The notes: a model not told the origin generated them from the sequence alone. A stretch of 64,000 nucleotides of DNA from Amphiura filiformis (GCF_039555335.1 NC_092628.1:60437547-60501546), one strand, 5' to 3'; counted from the stretch's first letter, positions 34,901-40,255 are shown. Translations and numbers: made by a program.

Positions 34901-37146
34901 AGGTAGCGTAGCGATTGGCCACTTTCGCCTTTGAAATCTAGGCGGCAAGGCCTGCTGTATCTCAGTTAGGCAACATAACTTATTATCATTACTGGTACAT
35001 GTTTGCTTGTTTTGAATGCCTACAATGTTATTAGCACATCTTTTCATGTTAGTAAATAAGAGAGCAACAACATTTTATACCGGCACTTTTTAAACCAAAA
35101 TTTAACATTTCCACCCTATATGATATTTGTGAAATTGTGGCACCCTGTATATCAACTTACAAGTTGCATAATTGTCTTCCTTACACTTTCAGCTTGAGGA
35201 TGGTATAAAAAATGTAGGTTTCTGACAAACCTGAGATGAATTGCAATCATTTTTGGGTGAAAGCATGTTTATTTTTCTAATTTTTAGCATGTACGGTAAC
35301 ACGTTTGGCCCCCAATTCATAACGCATGACCATATTTTAATGTTATTGAAGTGAATACATTGATAATGCTGCGACTAAGTGGAAATTGGGGACAATTCAG
35401 GCTTATAGGCAAGCACACTTTTGCTCATTAACATTAGGCATACCAATTGTTGGCCTACACACATGATTGACCGCTCATTTTTGTAAGTTCATGAATCTCA
35501 ATGAATGCAATTAATTTTAGGCCAAGTAAAATAAAACAACATGTATAATTGTATATCATCCACACACACCCCCCCCCCTCACCCATTTTTGGAAATTTTC
35601 AAATATTTTTGTTATTTTTCCTATTTCAATATATTTCATGATTTGCTTCCTTACTTTGTTTCTAAAATTCTTGTGATGAAAAGACATGTTCAGAAGCTCT
35701 TGGTTATCATTTATAAACACATTGCAAACTCTTTCTTTTGTAAAATAACAAAAATATTAGGGGGCCTCCCTTATTTTATGTGAACATTGACAAACACTTG
35801 GCAATTGCAATTTTCATGTTTTACACAGAAATGAATGGTAAAAAAATAACATAAATAATAACTTAGGACCTTCCCTCACCGATTTTTGAAAAAGTCCGGA
35901 CGATATACATATGTTTTTTTTACTTGGCCTTTACTGAATGATTTAAATTTTGATATTATAATTTATTACTCATGTATTAACATCATTTAAATTTTATATG
36001 CTCCGCGACTCGTCCAAACTCTAGCGGGATGCGGATCATTTACATGCCTACCGACAGTGTTCGAATTTAGGAAAAATAAATGGTTGTCCCACGGACAACC
36101 AGATTACAATTTCTGGTTGTCTGTCTAAGTTTTTGGTTGTCCGTAGGCCTACAAATGTGACTTTTGGCTAGATTTATCAGTATTTTTGGTTGTCCGGCGA
36201 CTTTTTTAGTTGTCCCGGGCAACCGGACAACCAAAATTTCGAACGCTGCCTACCGAATTAAGATGATTTACATTATCATTAACATTGTTATCAATATGTA
36301 TATGATGATCAATTATCATATTGTGGGATAGGCTTTTACGACGGGAATTCATAACAATTAGTGGGTTTTTAAGCGGGTTCGCCGTCGGACAAGTTTAGAA
36401 CTGTCAAGCTTTACGTCAGGAGTAGCTCTGACTTCTTCAGGACAAAGTACCTAAGAATGAGACATGTAGACCGCCCCTTGACCTTGTCTACTGATGACTC
36501 TGAAAAGAGCCGTTTGCTGAAGACTGCCCCTTGTCAACAGAAACAAGCAGATCTTGCCTATCTGCTGATTTTGTAAGTTTTGGTGGCTCATTGAACGGCT
36601 CTTTTCAGAGCCACCAAACGCATACAAAATCAGCAGATAGGCGAGATCTGCTTGTTTCTGCTGACAAGGGCAGTCTTCAGCAAACGGCTCTTTTCAGAGT
36701 CATCAGTAGACAAGGGGCGGTCTACATGTCTCATTCTTAGGTACTTTGTCCTGAAGAAGTCAGAGCTACTCCTGACGAAAGCTTGACAGTTCTAAACTTG
36801 TCCGATTTTGAACCTACTAAAAACCCACTAATTATCAATTATCATGTTATAATTTATATTCACAAACACATACCCGCCTATACCTCCCATTGGACATCAA
36901 GTCAGCAAGAGACTTAGCTGCATCGTTTTTCTCTGCGACATTCAATACCCGATTTCCCCTCGCCATTCCTTGACTGCACTCACGAAATTGAGGATATTGT
37001 TGTACGCAGCTGTTGGTTATTATGGTGTTGCAGACTTTTGAGTTCTTTAAGCTTACCGAATTTAAGATAAGTTCACATTTTCTGATTGGATATAATATAT
37101 TTAACTTGTTCAGTATATGCACACTAACAGTTAATATCATAACCAT
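4891..37146 (-). CDS. TOP3A: DNA topoisomerase III alpha, whole gene (25 coding exons)
   Basis: Type IA topoisomerase that cuts and passes single DNA strands; with BLM and RMI partners it dissolves double Holliday junctions, and in animals it also works in mitochondria. Coding exons 5' to 3' on the minus strand: 37146-36874, 33605-33472, 32674-32599, 31734-31626, 30690-30639, 29490-29399, 28885-28715, 28116-27941, 27403-27321, 26865-26768, 26461-26295, 18952-18776, 17444-17366, 16772-16589, 15957-15870, 14960-14894, 14769-14588, 13683-13601, 12792-12695, 11196-10920, 9922-9801, 9233-8993, 7128-6974, 6023-5895, 4922-4891. All introns are GT-AG and phases match, giving 3345 nt (1114 aa long form, 1054 aa short form; human is about 1001). 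Domain order is TOPRIM (about 66-200), catalytic Tyr near 393, zinc ribbon near 690-730, Gly/Arg-rich insert 797-888, two GRF fingers 910-1050 and a CCHC knuckle at the end. Intron 11 is the longest (7.3 kb). Identification rests on remembered human TOP3A sequence; no search was run. Confidence 0.96.
5340..5700. repeat. Dispersed intronic repeat (copies also near 31825-31935 and 32110-32480)
   Basis: The string TGTAATTACCTG, followed by AAAC(G)AGG and then ATATGGATACA, appears here in TOP3A intron 24 and again in intron 3, together with GTGTGTG-rich flanks and repeated AACGAGGAC. This is an old interspersed family with no recognised ends. Confidence 0.5.
5895..6023 (-). CDS. TOP3A: TOP3A exon 24: RGG tail and CCHC start
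   Basis: Reads [20 protein letters not shown], then [20 protein letters not shown] opens a CCHC knuckle that finishes in exon 25; human has KKPRKCSLCHQPG here. Donor GTAAGA. Confidence 0.93.
6105..6300. mobile_element. Short inverted-repeat element in TOP3A intron 23
   Basis: CTGTAGACATGGTTCGAATT at the left mirrors GAATTCGAACCCCTGTAG at the right, with a second matching stretch GCATAGCAGTTT / ACTGCTACGC inside. About 195 bp, no coding frame, MITE-like. The rest of intron 23 (6300-6970) shows only AT-rich sequence. Confidence 0.5.
6974..7128 (-). CDS. TOP3A: TOP3A exon 23: GRF finger 2
   Basis: Reads [19 protein letters not shown], then [16 protein letters not shown], nearly identical to human [19 protein letters not shown] and QQCGFFQWVDE. 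It is followed by a short Gly-rich tail with one further Arg. Donor GTGAGT. Confidence 0.95.
7341..7714. mobile_element. MITE with perfect 28-bp terminal inverted repeats
   Basis: GTACCGTATTCATTCCAATA plus AAGCGCCCA at 7341-7368 is the exact complement of 7687-7714. The flanks fit a TA target site. At the right end the terminal motif TGGGCGCTTATTGGGGCA is repeated in tandem (18-bp steps) inside the true end. It lies in TOP3A intron 22 and has no transposase. Confidence 0.8.
8407..8654. mobile_element. MITE, TATAGACCACTTG termini
   Basis: TATAGACCACTTG at the left and CAAGTGGTCTATA at the right form inverted ends around 248 bp in intron 22. Inside, a segment starting TGCCCGGCAGT is duplicated 43 bp apart. 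A diverged fragment of the same family lies at 59056-59125 (shared CATCGATAGAC block). Confidence 0.65.
8993..9233 (-). CDS. TOP3A: TOP3A exon 22: GRF finger 1 end, GRF finger 2 start
   Basis: Reads [20 protein letters not shown], which completes finger 1 with its GRxFYxC and CxFFxWAD signature. A Ser/Gly/Asn linker follows, then [11 protein letters not shown], the first Cys pair of finger 2. GRF fingers bind single-stranded DNA in topoisomerases and repair nucleases. Confidence 0.95.
9801..9922 (-). CDS. TOP3A: TOP3A exon 21: first half of GRF finger 1
   Basis: Starts with a Ser-rich linker, then [20 protein letters not shown] and ANQ. CSCG[13 protein letters not shown] matches human [20 protein letters not shown], the start of a zf-GRF domain. 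The Gly is split with exon 22. Confidence 0.94.
9923..10919. other. TOP3A intron 20
   Basis: Contains a GC-richer block (about 10140-10690) with repeated CCGCCAT and CGTAC motifs but no coding frame I trust and no clear terminal repeats. It may be an old element whose ends have decayed. Confidence 0.3.
10920..11196 (-). CDS. TOP3A: TOP3A exon 20: Gly/Arg-rich low-complexity insert
   Basis: Encodes [18 protein letters not shown], then a long run of Gly with interspersed Arg (RGG-type) and finally [11 protein letters not shown], about 92 residues. Human TOP3A has a Gly/Pro-rich linker here but no such pure RGG run. RGG tracts typically bind RNA or single-stranded DNA and can be Arg-methylated, which is an inference here. 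The coding strand is a GGT/GGA trinucleotide repeat and so is prone to length change. Opposite-strand Pro-rich and His-rich frames over it are shadows. Confidence 0.9.
11480..12758 (-). repeat. 99-bp tandem array, 13 copies, made from the exon 19/intron 19 boundary
   Basis: Copies begin (at CTACCTGT on the plus strand) at 11503, 11602, 11701, 11800, 11899, 11998, 12097, 12196, 12295, 12394, 12493, 12592 and 12691, an exact 99-bp step. In transcript sense each unit is 64 nt of exon 19, the donor GTAGGAC and 35 nt of intron. Copies differ by only a few bases, so expansion or homogenisation is recent. The copy at 12691 is the real exon 19 end; the others lie in intron 19. Four copies at the low-coordinate end read ATTAG instead of ATTAA at the unit junction, which creates an AG. 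Confidence 0.97.
12695..12792 (-). CDS. TOP3A: TOP3A exon 19, founder of the 99-bp array
   Basis: Reads [20 protein letters not shown], then [13 protein letters not shown], matching human EFVCCIGGCDDTLREILDL. The exon has a unique 34-nt head with acceptor TTTTAG. Its last 64 nt (12695-12758) are part of the tandem array that fills the following intron. The donor assigned here (GTAGGA at 12694) is the first of 13 near-identical donors; it is chosen because it joins to exon 20 in frame without adding stop codons. Which donor is used in vivo is unknown. Confidence 0.88.
12793..13600. other. TOP3A intron 18
   Basis: AT-rich intron without recognisable elements, ORFs or repeats. Confidence 0.5.
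13601..13683 (-). CDS. TOP3A: TOP3A exon 18
   Basis: Reads [19 protein letters not shown] then SVPPMIPQ, matching human CQPHPVYRLKLKFKRGSLPPTMP. Acceptor TTTGCAG, donor GTAAGT, ends in phase 2. Confidence 0.92.
14113..14505. mobile_element. Foldback element with Penelope-like coding scrap and ribozyme-like arms
   Basis: Arms of about 100 bp (14113-14212 and 14388-14505) are inverted copies. Between them a broken plus-strand scrap reads [15 protein letters not shown] and [20 protein letters not shown], which resembles a conserved segment seen in Penelope-like retroelements (family assignment from memory, uncertain). Each arm, in opposite orientations, contains CTGATGAAGTCTGG-loop-CCAG, the outline of a hammerhead core. 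It sits in TOP3A intron 17 and is clearly degenerate. Confidence 0.5.
14588..14769 (-). CDS. TOP3A: TOP3A exon 17: CxxC zinc ribbon
   Basis: Reads [17 protein letters not shown], then [20 protein letters not shown]. The Cys pairs (CPRC, and C-x5-C in CLGYPGC) form the topoisomerase C-terminal zinc ribbon that contacts single-stranded DNA. Ends in phase 0, donor GTATCA. Confidence 0.95.
14894..14960 (-). CDS. TOP3A: TOP3A exon 16
   Basis: Reads [20 protein letters not shown] then PE. It is the variable linker between the core and the first zinc ribbon (human KKLDEALAQYFGNGTELAQQ). Recognised by position, clean splice sites and phase more than by identity. Confidence 0.85.
15080..15430. repeat. 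Short tandem triplication in intron 15
   Basis: TTACATCTGCCCTTGTATAA and TTTTTTATCACAAATATA recur in two close units and a third more diverged one, with CAAATGTGGCATTTTTGA at the ends. No coding content. Confidence 0.6.
15465..15625. repeat. Interspersed repeat, second copy at about 23950-24125
   Basis: About 170 bp here in intron 15 (from ATTAGGCTATCA to TGGACCAGAC-TGTCAC) are clearly similar to 23950-24125 in intron 11, in the same orientation. Both include TATGTATTTTATTG and TTTCAAATTTGCC. Family unknown. Confidence 0.65.
15870..15957 (-). CDS. TOP3A: TOP3A exon 15
   Basis: Reads [18 protein letters not shown] then [12 protein letters not shown], matching the human segment LICDGKKDKFVVLRQQVQKYKQVFIEA that closes the core. 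Phase 0 at the 3' end, donor GTGAGG. Confidence 0.92.
15958..16588. other. TOP3A intron 14
   Basis: AT-rich with no element, repeat or ORF that I can support. Intron 13 (16773-17365) is likewise plain. Confidence 0.5.
16589..16772 (-). CDS. TOP3A: TOP3A exon 14
   Basis: Reads [20 protein letters not shown], then [19 protein letters not shown] and [17 protein letters not shown]. It matches human TOP3A almost residue for residue. Donor GTAAAT. Confidence 0.96.
17366..17444 (-). CDS. TOP3A: TOP3A exon 13
   Basis: Reads [20 protein letters not shown] then MDKHGI. The Gly-Ile-Gly-Thr-Asp motif is split across this junction (HGI in exon 13, GTDATHAEH in exon 14), as expected for a conserved core helix of type IA enzymes. 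Confidence 0.95.
17719..18240. repeat. Minisatellite, 66-71 bp unit, about eight copies
   Basis: Units share GCATGTTTTAGGCATAGACC, then CTGGGGTGCACAGCAGCAAG and AATAGCCCCAAAATAG, starting near 17719, 17941, 18007, 18078, 18149 and 18215 with diverged copies between. It lies in TOP3A intron 12. Both-strand ORFs over it are repeat artefacts. Confidence 0.85.
18776..18952 (-). CDS. TOP3A: TOP3A exon 12
   Basis: Reads [18 protein letters not shown], then [18 protein letters not shown] and [15 protein letters not shown], matching human DAQGQETTVEIDIAQERF and [15 protein letters not shown]. Phase 0 at both ends (177 nt). Confidence 0.95.
19345..19665. repeat. Direct duplication of about 115 bp
   Basis: A block with ATGTGACAAATC, AATCTGTGAC, TCAATTAGGCTGTTCCAGTG and CCATTGGCTGTTCCATTTAA occurs near 19375 and again about 185 bp later. 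Shorter GGCTGTTCCATTT pieces follow to 19760. AT-rich intron 11 sequence; (AATG)n lies just upstream at 19229-19247. Confidence 0.65.
20546..21640 (+). mobile_element. 3' fragment of a LINE (Jockey/CR1/L2 group)
   Basis: Frames encode the end of a reverse transcriptase polyprotein: [23 protein letters not shown], then [34 protein letters not shown] and [20 protein letters not shown]. The last motifs are typical of the C-terminus of CR1/L2-like LINEs. One internal stop near 20912 and a frame change separate the two frames, and the 5' part is absent. The element ends in (TTA)n near 21623-21640, a common LINE tail. It lies in TOP3A intron 11, opposite to the gene. Confidence 0.85.
21700..23940. 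repeat. 2.2-kb segment bounded by direct TGCGGCTTATA repeats
   Basis: GGCGGTGCGGCTTATAC followed by xxCxxCGTTTGAA occurs at about 21719-21750 and again at about 23838-23870 in the same orientation. Further TGCGGCTTATA units run up to CCGGAAATTACGGTA at 23937. The interior has GC-richer islands (22200-22680) and AT-rich filler with no coding frame I trust. It could be one composite element or two related scraps. Confidence 0.45.
23548..23626. repeat. Two abutting perfect palindromes
   Basis: 23548-23593 is a 22-bp perfect stem with a 2-nt loop (ATTTTAAAGACATCAACATG...). 23592-23626 is a 16-bp stem with a 3-nt loop (ATATAAATTAAGGCTT...). They touch, so the DNA could extrude a double cruciform or give a two-hairpin RNA. 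Confidence 0.85.
24504..25400 (+). pseudogene. Fossil hAT-family transposase
   Basis: [18 protein letters not shown], then [15 protein letters not shown], matches the DUF659/hAT core (VTDNxxNM, GCxAHxLNLL). Further down [20 protein letters not shown] is the hAT C-terminal dimerisation motif. At least one in-frame stop (near 24798) and frame changes break it, and the N-terminal zinc-finger region is not visible. It lies in TOP3A intron 11. Confidence 0.8.
25401..26294. other. 3' part of TOP3A intron 11
   Basis: No gene. A G-run near 25884-25896 and a repeated TACTCTA/CACACA stretch near 26020-26140 are the only features. The ORF at 25991-26191 has no domain. Confidence 0.4.
26295..26461 (-). 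CDS. TOP3A: TOP3A exon 11
   Basis: Reads [20 protein letters not shown], then [20 protein letters not shown] and [16 protein letters not shown]. [14 protein letters not shown] is a signature of topoisomerase III. The donor is GTACGA, weaker than the others, and is followed by the 7.3-kb intron 11. Confidence 0.96.
26768..26865 (-). CDS. TOP3A: TOP3A exon 10: catalytic tyrosine
   Basis: Reads [18 protein letters not shown], then [14 protein letters not shown]. The Tyr in SYPRTE is the nucleophile that forms the 5'-phosphotyrosine bond in type IA enzymes (about residue 393 in the long form, 333 in the short; human 362). All neighbouring motif residues are intact. Confidence 0.97.
27321..27403 (-). 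CDS. TOP3A: TOP3A exon 9
   Basis: Reads [18 protein letters not shown], then [10 protein letters not shown], matching human [28 protein letters not shown]. The Gly codon is split with exon 10, which carries the active site. Confidence 0.95.
27941..28116 (-). CDS. TOP3A: TOP3A exon 8: type IA core
   Basis: Reads [20 protein letters not shown], then the conserved [14 protein letters not shown], matching human KPKSKWRPQALDTV. Donor GTGAGT, phase 0 at the 3' end. Confidence 0.94.
28456..28655. mobile_element. hAT-type MITE in intron 7
   Basis: CAGGGACTGTCTTTTGA at the left mirrors TCAAAAGGCAGTCCCTG at the right (200 bp). The flanks share ATTTGT, which may be the remainder of a target duplication. 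The interior has repeated GGAGAGC and CACTCTC blocks that also pair. Confidence 0.7.
28715..28885 (-). CDS. TOP3A: TOP3A exon 7: type IA core
   Basis: Reads [19 protein letters not shown], then [20 protein letters not shown] and [35 protein letters not shown] is one of the most conserved type IA motifs and lies in the DNA-binding cleft. Acceptor TTTCAG, donor GTAAGT. Confidence 0.96.
29399..29490 (-). CDS. TOP3A: TOP3A exon 6
   Basis: Reads [20 protein letters not shown], then [11 protein letters not shown], the conserved DAVDVRQELDLRIG block that opens the type IA core after TOPRIM. Acceptor TTGCAG, donor GTAAGT, ends in phase 1. Confidence 0.95.
29546..29767. mobile_element. MITE flanked by TTAA
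   Basis: TTAAGGTGGTACCACACCCC at 29542 and GTGAGTACCACCTTAA ending at 29771 form short inverted ends bounded by TTAA. A TTAA target is typical of piggyBac-type elements; the superfamily is inferred from that alone. It lies in intron 5. Confidence 0.6.
30026..30574. mobile_element. Inverted-repeat element with about 60-bp termini
   Basis: AAGGTCTACTGAGCTCAGCC, then ATGCTTTGCTGTCTTC, near the left end is mirrored by GAAGACAGCAAAGCATGGCT, then GAGCTCAGTAGACCTT, near the right. GGAGTACAG / CTGTACTCC extend the pairing. About 545 bp, no coding frame, intron 5. Confidence 0.7.
30639..30690 (-). CDS. TOP3A: TOP3A exon 5
   Basis: A 52-nt micro-exon encoding [17 protein letters not shown], nearly identical to human [17 protein letters not shown]. 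Acceptor TTGCAG, donor GTAAAA, phases 1 to 2. It is too short for ORF finding and was identified by homology and phase. Confidence 0.94.
31626..31734 (-). CDS. TOP3A: TOP3A exon 4: TOPRIM DxDxE metal site
   Basis: Reads [17 protein letters not shown], then [26 protein letters not shown] carries the two Asp and the Glu that bind Mg2+ in TOPRIM enzymes, so the enzyme looks catalytically competent. Ends in phase 1 at a GTAAT donor. Confidence 0.96.
32599..32674 (-). CDS. TOP3A: TOP3A exon 3: TOPRIM
   Basis: Reads [20 protein letters not shown] then YTDIK, aligned with human SCNPLVLFEAEIEKYCPENFVDIK. The first base completes the Trp codon from exon 2, and the exon ends in phase 0 at a GTAAAC donor. 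It is short (76 nt) but fixed by both splice sites and homology. Confidence 0.93.
33472..33605 (-). CDS. TOP3A: TOP3A exon 2: TOPRIM
   Basis: Reads [15 protein letters not shown], then [16 protein letters not shown], matching the TOPRIM segment REGLSKFNKIYEFDYHL and TSVSGHLL of vertebrate TOP3A. It joins exon 1 to give RRREGF, as in human RRREGL. Acceptor TACAG, donor GTAAGA, ends in phase 2 inside a Trp codon. Confidence 0.95.
33726..34243. repeat. Minisatellite, 66-68 bp unit, eight copies
   Basis: Units begin GTCAAGTTTGCATTATTCTA and include CCACAACAATACTCAATTGC and TTGTCCCTCCTTCCAGACAG; starts are at 33726, 33794, 33862, 33930, 33996, 34064, 34130 and 34198. The array stops abruptly at CAGTGGTGTAGCTAGGG (34244), which resembles a hAT-type terminus. 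The three overlapping plus-strand frames are repeat artefacts. It lies in TOP3A intron 1. Confidence 0.9.
34567..34954. mobile_element. hAT-like inverted-repeat element
   Basis: CAGGCCTTGCCGTTTGAGGC at the left mirrors TAGGCGGCAAGGCCTG at the right. The interior repeats GCGAGTGATTCGA three times and has paired GCGAGCG blocks. The flanks share CTGTA but not a full 8 bp. Confidence 0.5.
35100..36046. other. Intron 1 stretch without features
   Basis: AT-rich, with a C-run near 35570. No element, domain or exon recognised. Confidence 0.4.
36055..36248. mobile_element. hAT-type MITE with 8-bp target duplication
   Basis: CAGTGTTCGAATTT starts the element and AAATTTCGAACGCTG ends it. CCTACCGA is duplicated exactly at 36047-36054 and 36249-36256. 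The interior has repeated GGTTGTCC units that pair with GGACAACC. TOP3A intron 1. Confidence 0.9.
36357..36832. mobile_element. 476-bp foldback element upstream of TOP3A exon 2
   Basis: The two halves are nearly complete inverted copies, from ATTAGTGGGTTTTTA at the left to TAAAAACCCACTAAT at the right, through GGACAAGTTTAGAACTGTCA and many further blocks, with a small centre near 36580-36610. Both halves, in opposite orientations, contain CTGAAGAAGTCAG-loop-CTGAC followed by GAAA or a close variant. It ends only 42 bp inside intron 1 from exon 1. The ORF at 36531-36740 is a product of the hairpin. Confidence 0.8.
36874..37146 (-). CDS. TOP3A: TOP3A exon 1: alternative starts and first TOPRIM strand
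   Basis: Encodes [19 protein letters not shown], the start of the TOPRIM fold with its catalytic Glu in AEK, and ends GRYRR at a GTATGTG donor in phase 0. Two starts are possible. The Met at 36966-36964 (MARGNRVLN) matches the nuclear start of animal TOP3A. The Met at 37146 adds 60 residues that are rich in hydrophobic, Ser/Asn and basic residues and contain only two Glu, as expected of a mitochondrial presequence. No in-frame stop was seen in the short stretch checked just upstream of 37146. Human TOP3A also uses an upstream Met for its mitochondrial form, so the long form is plausible but unproven. Confidence 0.9.
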
Positions 37147-38244
37147 GCCTGAGCCATTCTCATAATATAATTTAGAGTCCGCAAAAGGTATTAAATTGTA
37201 AATAATTGTTTAGTTTTTGTACATCAAAAACATTTTCAAGGAAGCCGCCATTTTCCGGTGTTTCTATATCGCCATATGTTTTTGAAAATAAGAACTTCTT
37301 TTTAATGCCATTTATACAAAAACGCAAATGCCATCCAATTTATTGGTAATTAAAACAGCTATGTGTAACATTAATAATAAATGTCTTAAACTGTCTCAAA
37401 CGAACTCATAATGTTTGCAACTTTAGATAATGCTTTTATAAGTTAACAACACCAAAAATTACTATTTCACATAAGGCTCACATTTGAACATTTGCCGCTG
37501 CAATTTTGTCCAACGAGGTAAAACCAAAGACTACCAACTCTGCCACATAGGGTAAATACCTGGAGTTCGTGATCCACAACATTCACGCTCCAGGGGCGTA
37601 ACTAGGGCCCGGGAACTAGGGCCATAGGGTTGAGAGCCCGGGGCAAGAAACAAAATTGGCGCCCCTATCCCCCCCGAGAATATCTTAGACGCGGGAGGTG
37701 GCGTAGATAGCCCGGGTTGAGGCTAAGGATAACTTATGCCCCCCCCCCCTGATTCTTTGTTTGTTTGTTTACCCAGGTTGGTCCGTGAGGAACACATGCT
37801 AATCCACGGAAAACCATGGACCGTTCCAAGCTCATACAAATGCACAAGCCTGAATAGCCAGTGTAGGCTAATATATGCATGCTGGCCTAGATAGCTTTGA
37901 TAAACAAAGCAAGAAATGGAAGAAAATAGCTAGGAAAAAGAGCCTAAAAGAGAGAAGGCCACTCCCAAACACAATTGTACAATTTTACTCTTAGCCCTTA
38001 CTTCGTGAGAAAGGAAACTGGAATTCCAATCTCAGGCCCCGATGCAATCTTGACTGAACAATTGCGCGCGGAGCGGGCGAACTGAATTTTGGACAAATAA
38101 GGGAGTGTTCATAAATACTTTGGTGGGGGTTGTAAAATATGGGGGAGAGATCAAAAAAAGAAATTGGGTCCTAAAAAGGGGATAAAAAAAATTCAGTCCA
38201 TAGGGGGATAAAAAAACTTAAAGTCATATACCCTGGGGTAAAAT
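37147..38244. other. TOP3A upstream region and intergenic sequence
   Basis: The TOP3A promoter should lie around 37150-37500; no TATA or CCAAT box stands out, but GCCGCCATTTTCC at 37244 is a YY1-like element. Further right are CAGGGGCGTAACTAGGG (37590, transposon-terminus-like), a C-run at 37741 and AGGGGxTAAAAAAA stretches that look like decayed elements. No coding frame. Confidence 0.4.
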
Positions 38245-40255
38245 TGAGGTTTCGGATAACCCGGATTTAGCTTGGAATATTTTTGAAGGCCTTTTTATTC
38301 CAGTTTGTGATAGTCATGCGCCCTTTAAGCAGATTAAGATCCCAAACAAATCTCCTCCCTGGTTTAATGAAGAGTATCTTCACCTCAGAAAAGATCTTCA
38401 GAGCTTAAAATCCAAGGCTCATAAAACTAAGTCTGAGAATGATTGGGCAGCTTATAAAGCAATACGTAAGGGGTGGTGCAATAATTATGTGTACCCCCGG
38501 GGTGAATTATAGGGGGCAAAGATTTTTGGCAGGCCAAAAGGGGGGCAAGCATTTTTGGCAGGTCAAAGGGGGGGTCAAGTGATTTTGGCAGGTCAAAAGG
38601 GGGGGCAAGCAATTTTGGCACAGATATTTTGGGCATTGTTTCTATATTACGCCCTAAAAGGCGTAGGAAAACGTTAGGAACACGTTCAAATATGCAAAAT
38701 TTCCTGCTCGCTGCGCTCGCACTATATGATAAGACAATTTAAGGTTTTAAATTCGGGTTCCCCAAAATCTTGCATGTGTAAGGGGGGGGCAAAGATTTTT
38801 GGCACATCAAAAGGGGGGCAAAGGTTTTTGGCACGTCGAAAGGGGGGGGCAAAGATTTTTGGCACGGCCAGAGGGGGGGGGCAAGCGATTTTTGGCAGAC
38901 CATTTTGAGAATTCACCCCGGGGTACACATAATTATTGCACCACCCTAATAAGGTCAACAATTTAGCTACCAAGCTAAAGAGGGAATATTTTGAGACCTC
39001 AATTAGGGAAGCTGGTACAGATTCTCGTAAACTTTGGAAAACCATTAAGACAGTAATCCCTGCTTCTCAACATAAACCGATAAATAGCTTAAAGGTCAAA
39101 GACGCAGTAATTAATGATGGTGAGATAATTGCCAATGAGTTTAACAGCTTTTTTTTTCAACATAGGCAAAGAGCTCGCTGAAGCCATCCAGGCTGACCCA
39201 GTCCTTGAGGATCATCCATGCATAGGTGCATCATCGGAAGCTAGACAGTTCTGTTTTTCCAGAATAACTGAGGAGAATGTTTATAAACTTCTCAGAAACC
39301 TTGATGGTGGTAAGGCCACTGGCCTTGATAACATCAGCCCGAAACTCCTCAAGGTTGGTTATGAATATCTAGCTAAACCACTGGCTTATATCATGAACCT
39401 AAGTCTGGTAACCGGTATTGTTCCCTCTGCATGGAAAGTAAGTCGTGTTTTACCGATCTTCAAGGAGGGGGATCCCCTTGATACTAGCAATTATAGACCA
39501 ATATCTGTTATACCTGCCTGCATGAAAATTTTCGAAAAAATTGTTCACACCCAATTATACAACTTTGTTGATAGTAATAATATTTTGTCTTCGAACCAGT
39601 CGGGATTTAGGCCAAAGGCATTCCACACAAACGTGTCTTGTTAACGTCTCTGATTATTTGCTTGATAATATGAGCTCAGGTCATTTTACAGGTGCAGTCT
39701 TTCTGGACCTTAAAAAGGCCTTCGACACGGTCCATCATAATGTTCTTGTTGAAATGCTTCAGAGTGTAGGAATGCATGGCGTAGAACTTGACTGGTTCTC
39801 ATCGTATTTAAATAATCGTTTTCAAATAACCAAAGTGGGAGATCATTACTCTACCAAGGCTCCCATAAATTTTGGCGTCCCTCAGGGGTCAATCCTTGGC
39901 CCCCTGCTTTTTACAATTTATATAAATGACCTCTCTAACCACCTTAAGAGTACTGATTCCAAGGTCTATTTATATGCTGATGATACAGCCATTTTTGTAA
40001 AGGGTAAATCAGTCGAAGAGATTAATAGAACTCTTAATTCAGAGCTGGATCATATTTCCAAATGGTTGCAGAATAACTACCTCACTTTGAATGTCAAAAA
40101 AACCAAATCCATGTTGTTTGCAACTCAACAAAAATTAGGCAGAACCGAAGAGTCTCTCAATGTTTATATCAAAAACGACCCCATCGAAAATGTAAATTGT
40201 TTTAAATATCTTGGCATTTGGTTAGACCCCTCTCTCACTTGGAGTGTTCGGGGTA
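38245..40255 (+). mobile_element. 5'-truncated LINE, split by a MITE
   Basis: Non-LTR retrotransposon of the Jockey/CR1 group. Fragments in order: PPWFNEEYLHLRKDLQ (endonuclease-RT linker, before the MITE); KLKREYFETSIREAG (after it); ATGLDNISPKLL, SNYRPISVIPACMKIFEKIV and SNQSGFRP (RT fingers); AVFLDLKKAFDTVHH, GVPQGSILGPLLFTIYINDL and YLYADDTAIFV (palm, with the YADD catalytic pair intact); KTKSMLF and YLGIWLDPSLTW (thumb). Small frame changes near 39150 and 39630 separate the frames. It ends abruptly near 40255 with neither poly(A) nor a C-terminal domain. Confidence 0.9.
38470..38946. mobile_element. Harbinger-type MITE inserted in the LINE
   Basis: GGGGTGGTGCAATAATTATG at the left is mirrored by CATAATTATTGCACCACCC at the right, extending through CCCCGGGGTGAATT. 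TAA is duplicated at 38467-38469 and 38947-38949. Removing the element and one TAA restores the LINE reading AIRNKV, which confirms the insertion. The interior is two inverted sets of a roughly 30-bp unit containing GGGGGCAAAGATTTTTGGCA. A 3-bp TWA duplication is the hallmark of PIF/Harbinger. Confidence 0.92.

Noticed and set aside
36531-36740. [20 protein letters not shown]
   Set aside because: It lies across the foldback element, and its two halves are complementary translations of the hairpin.
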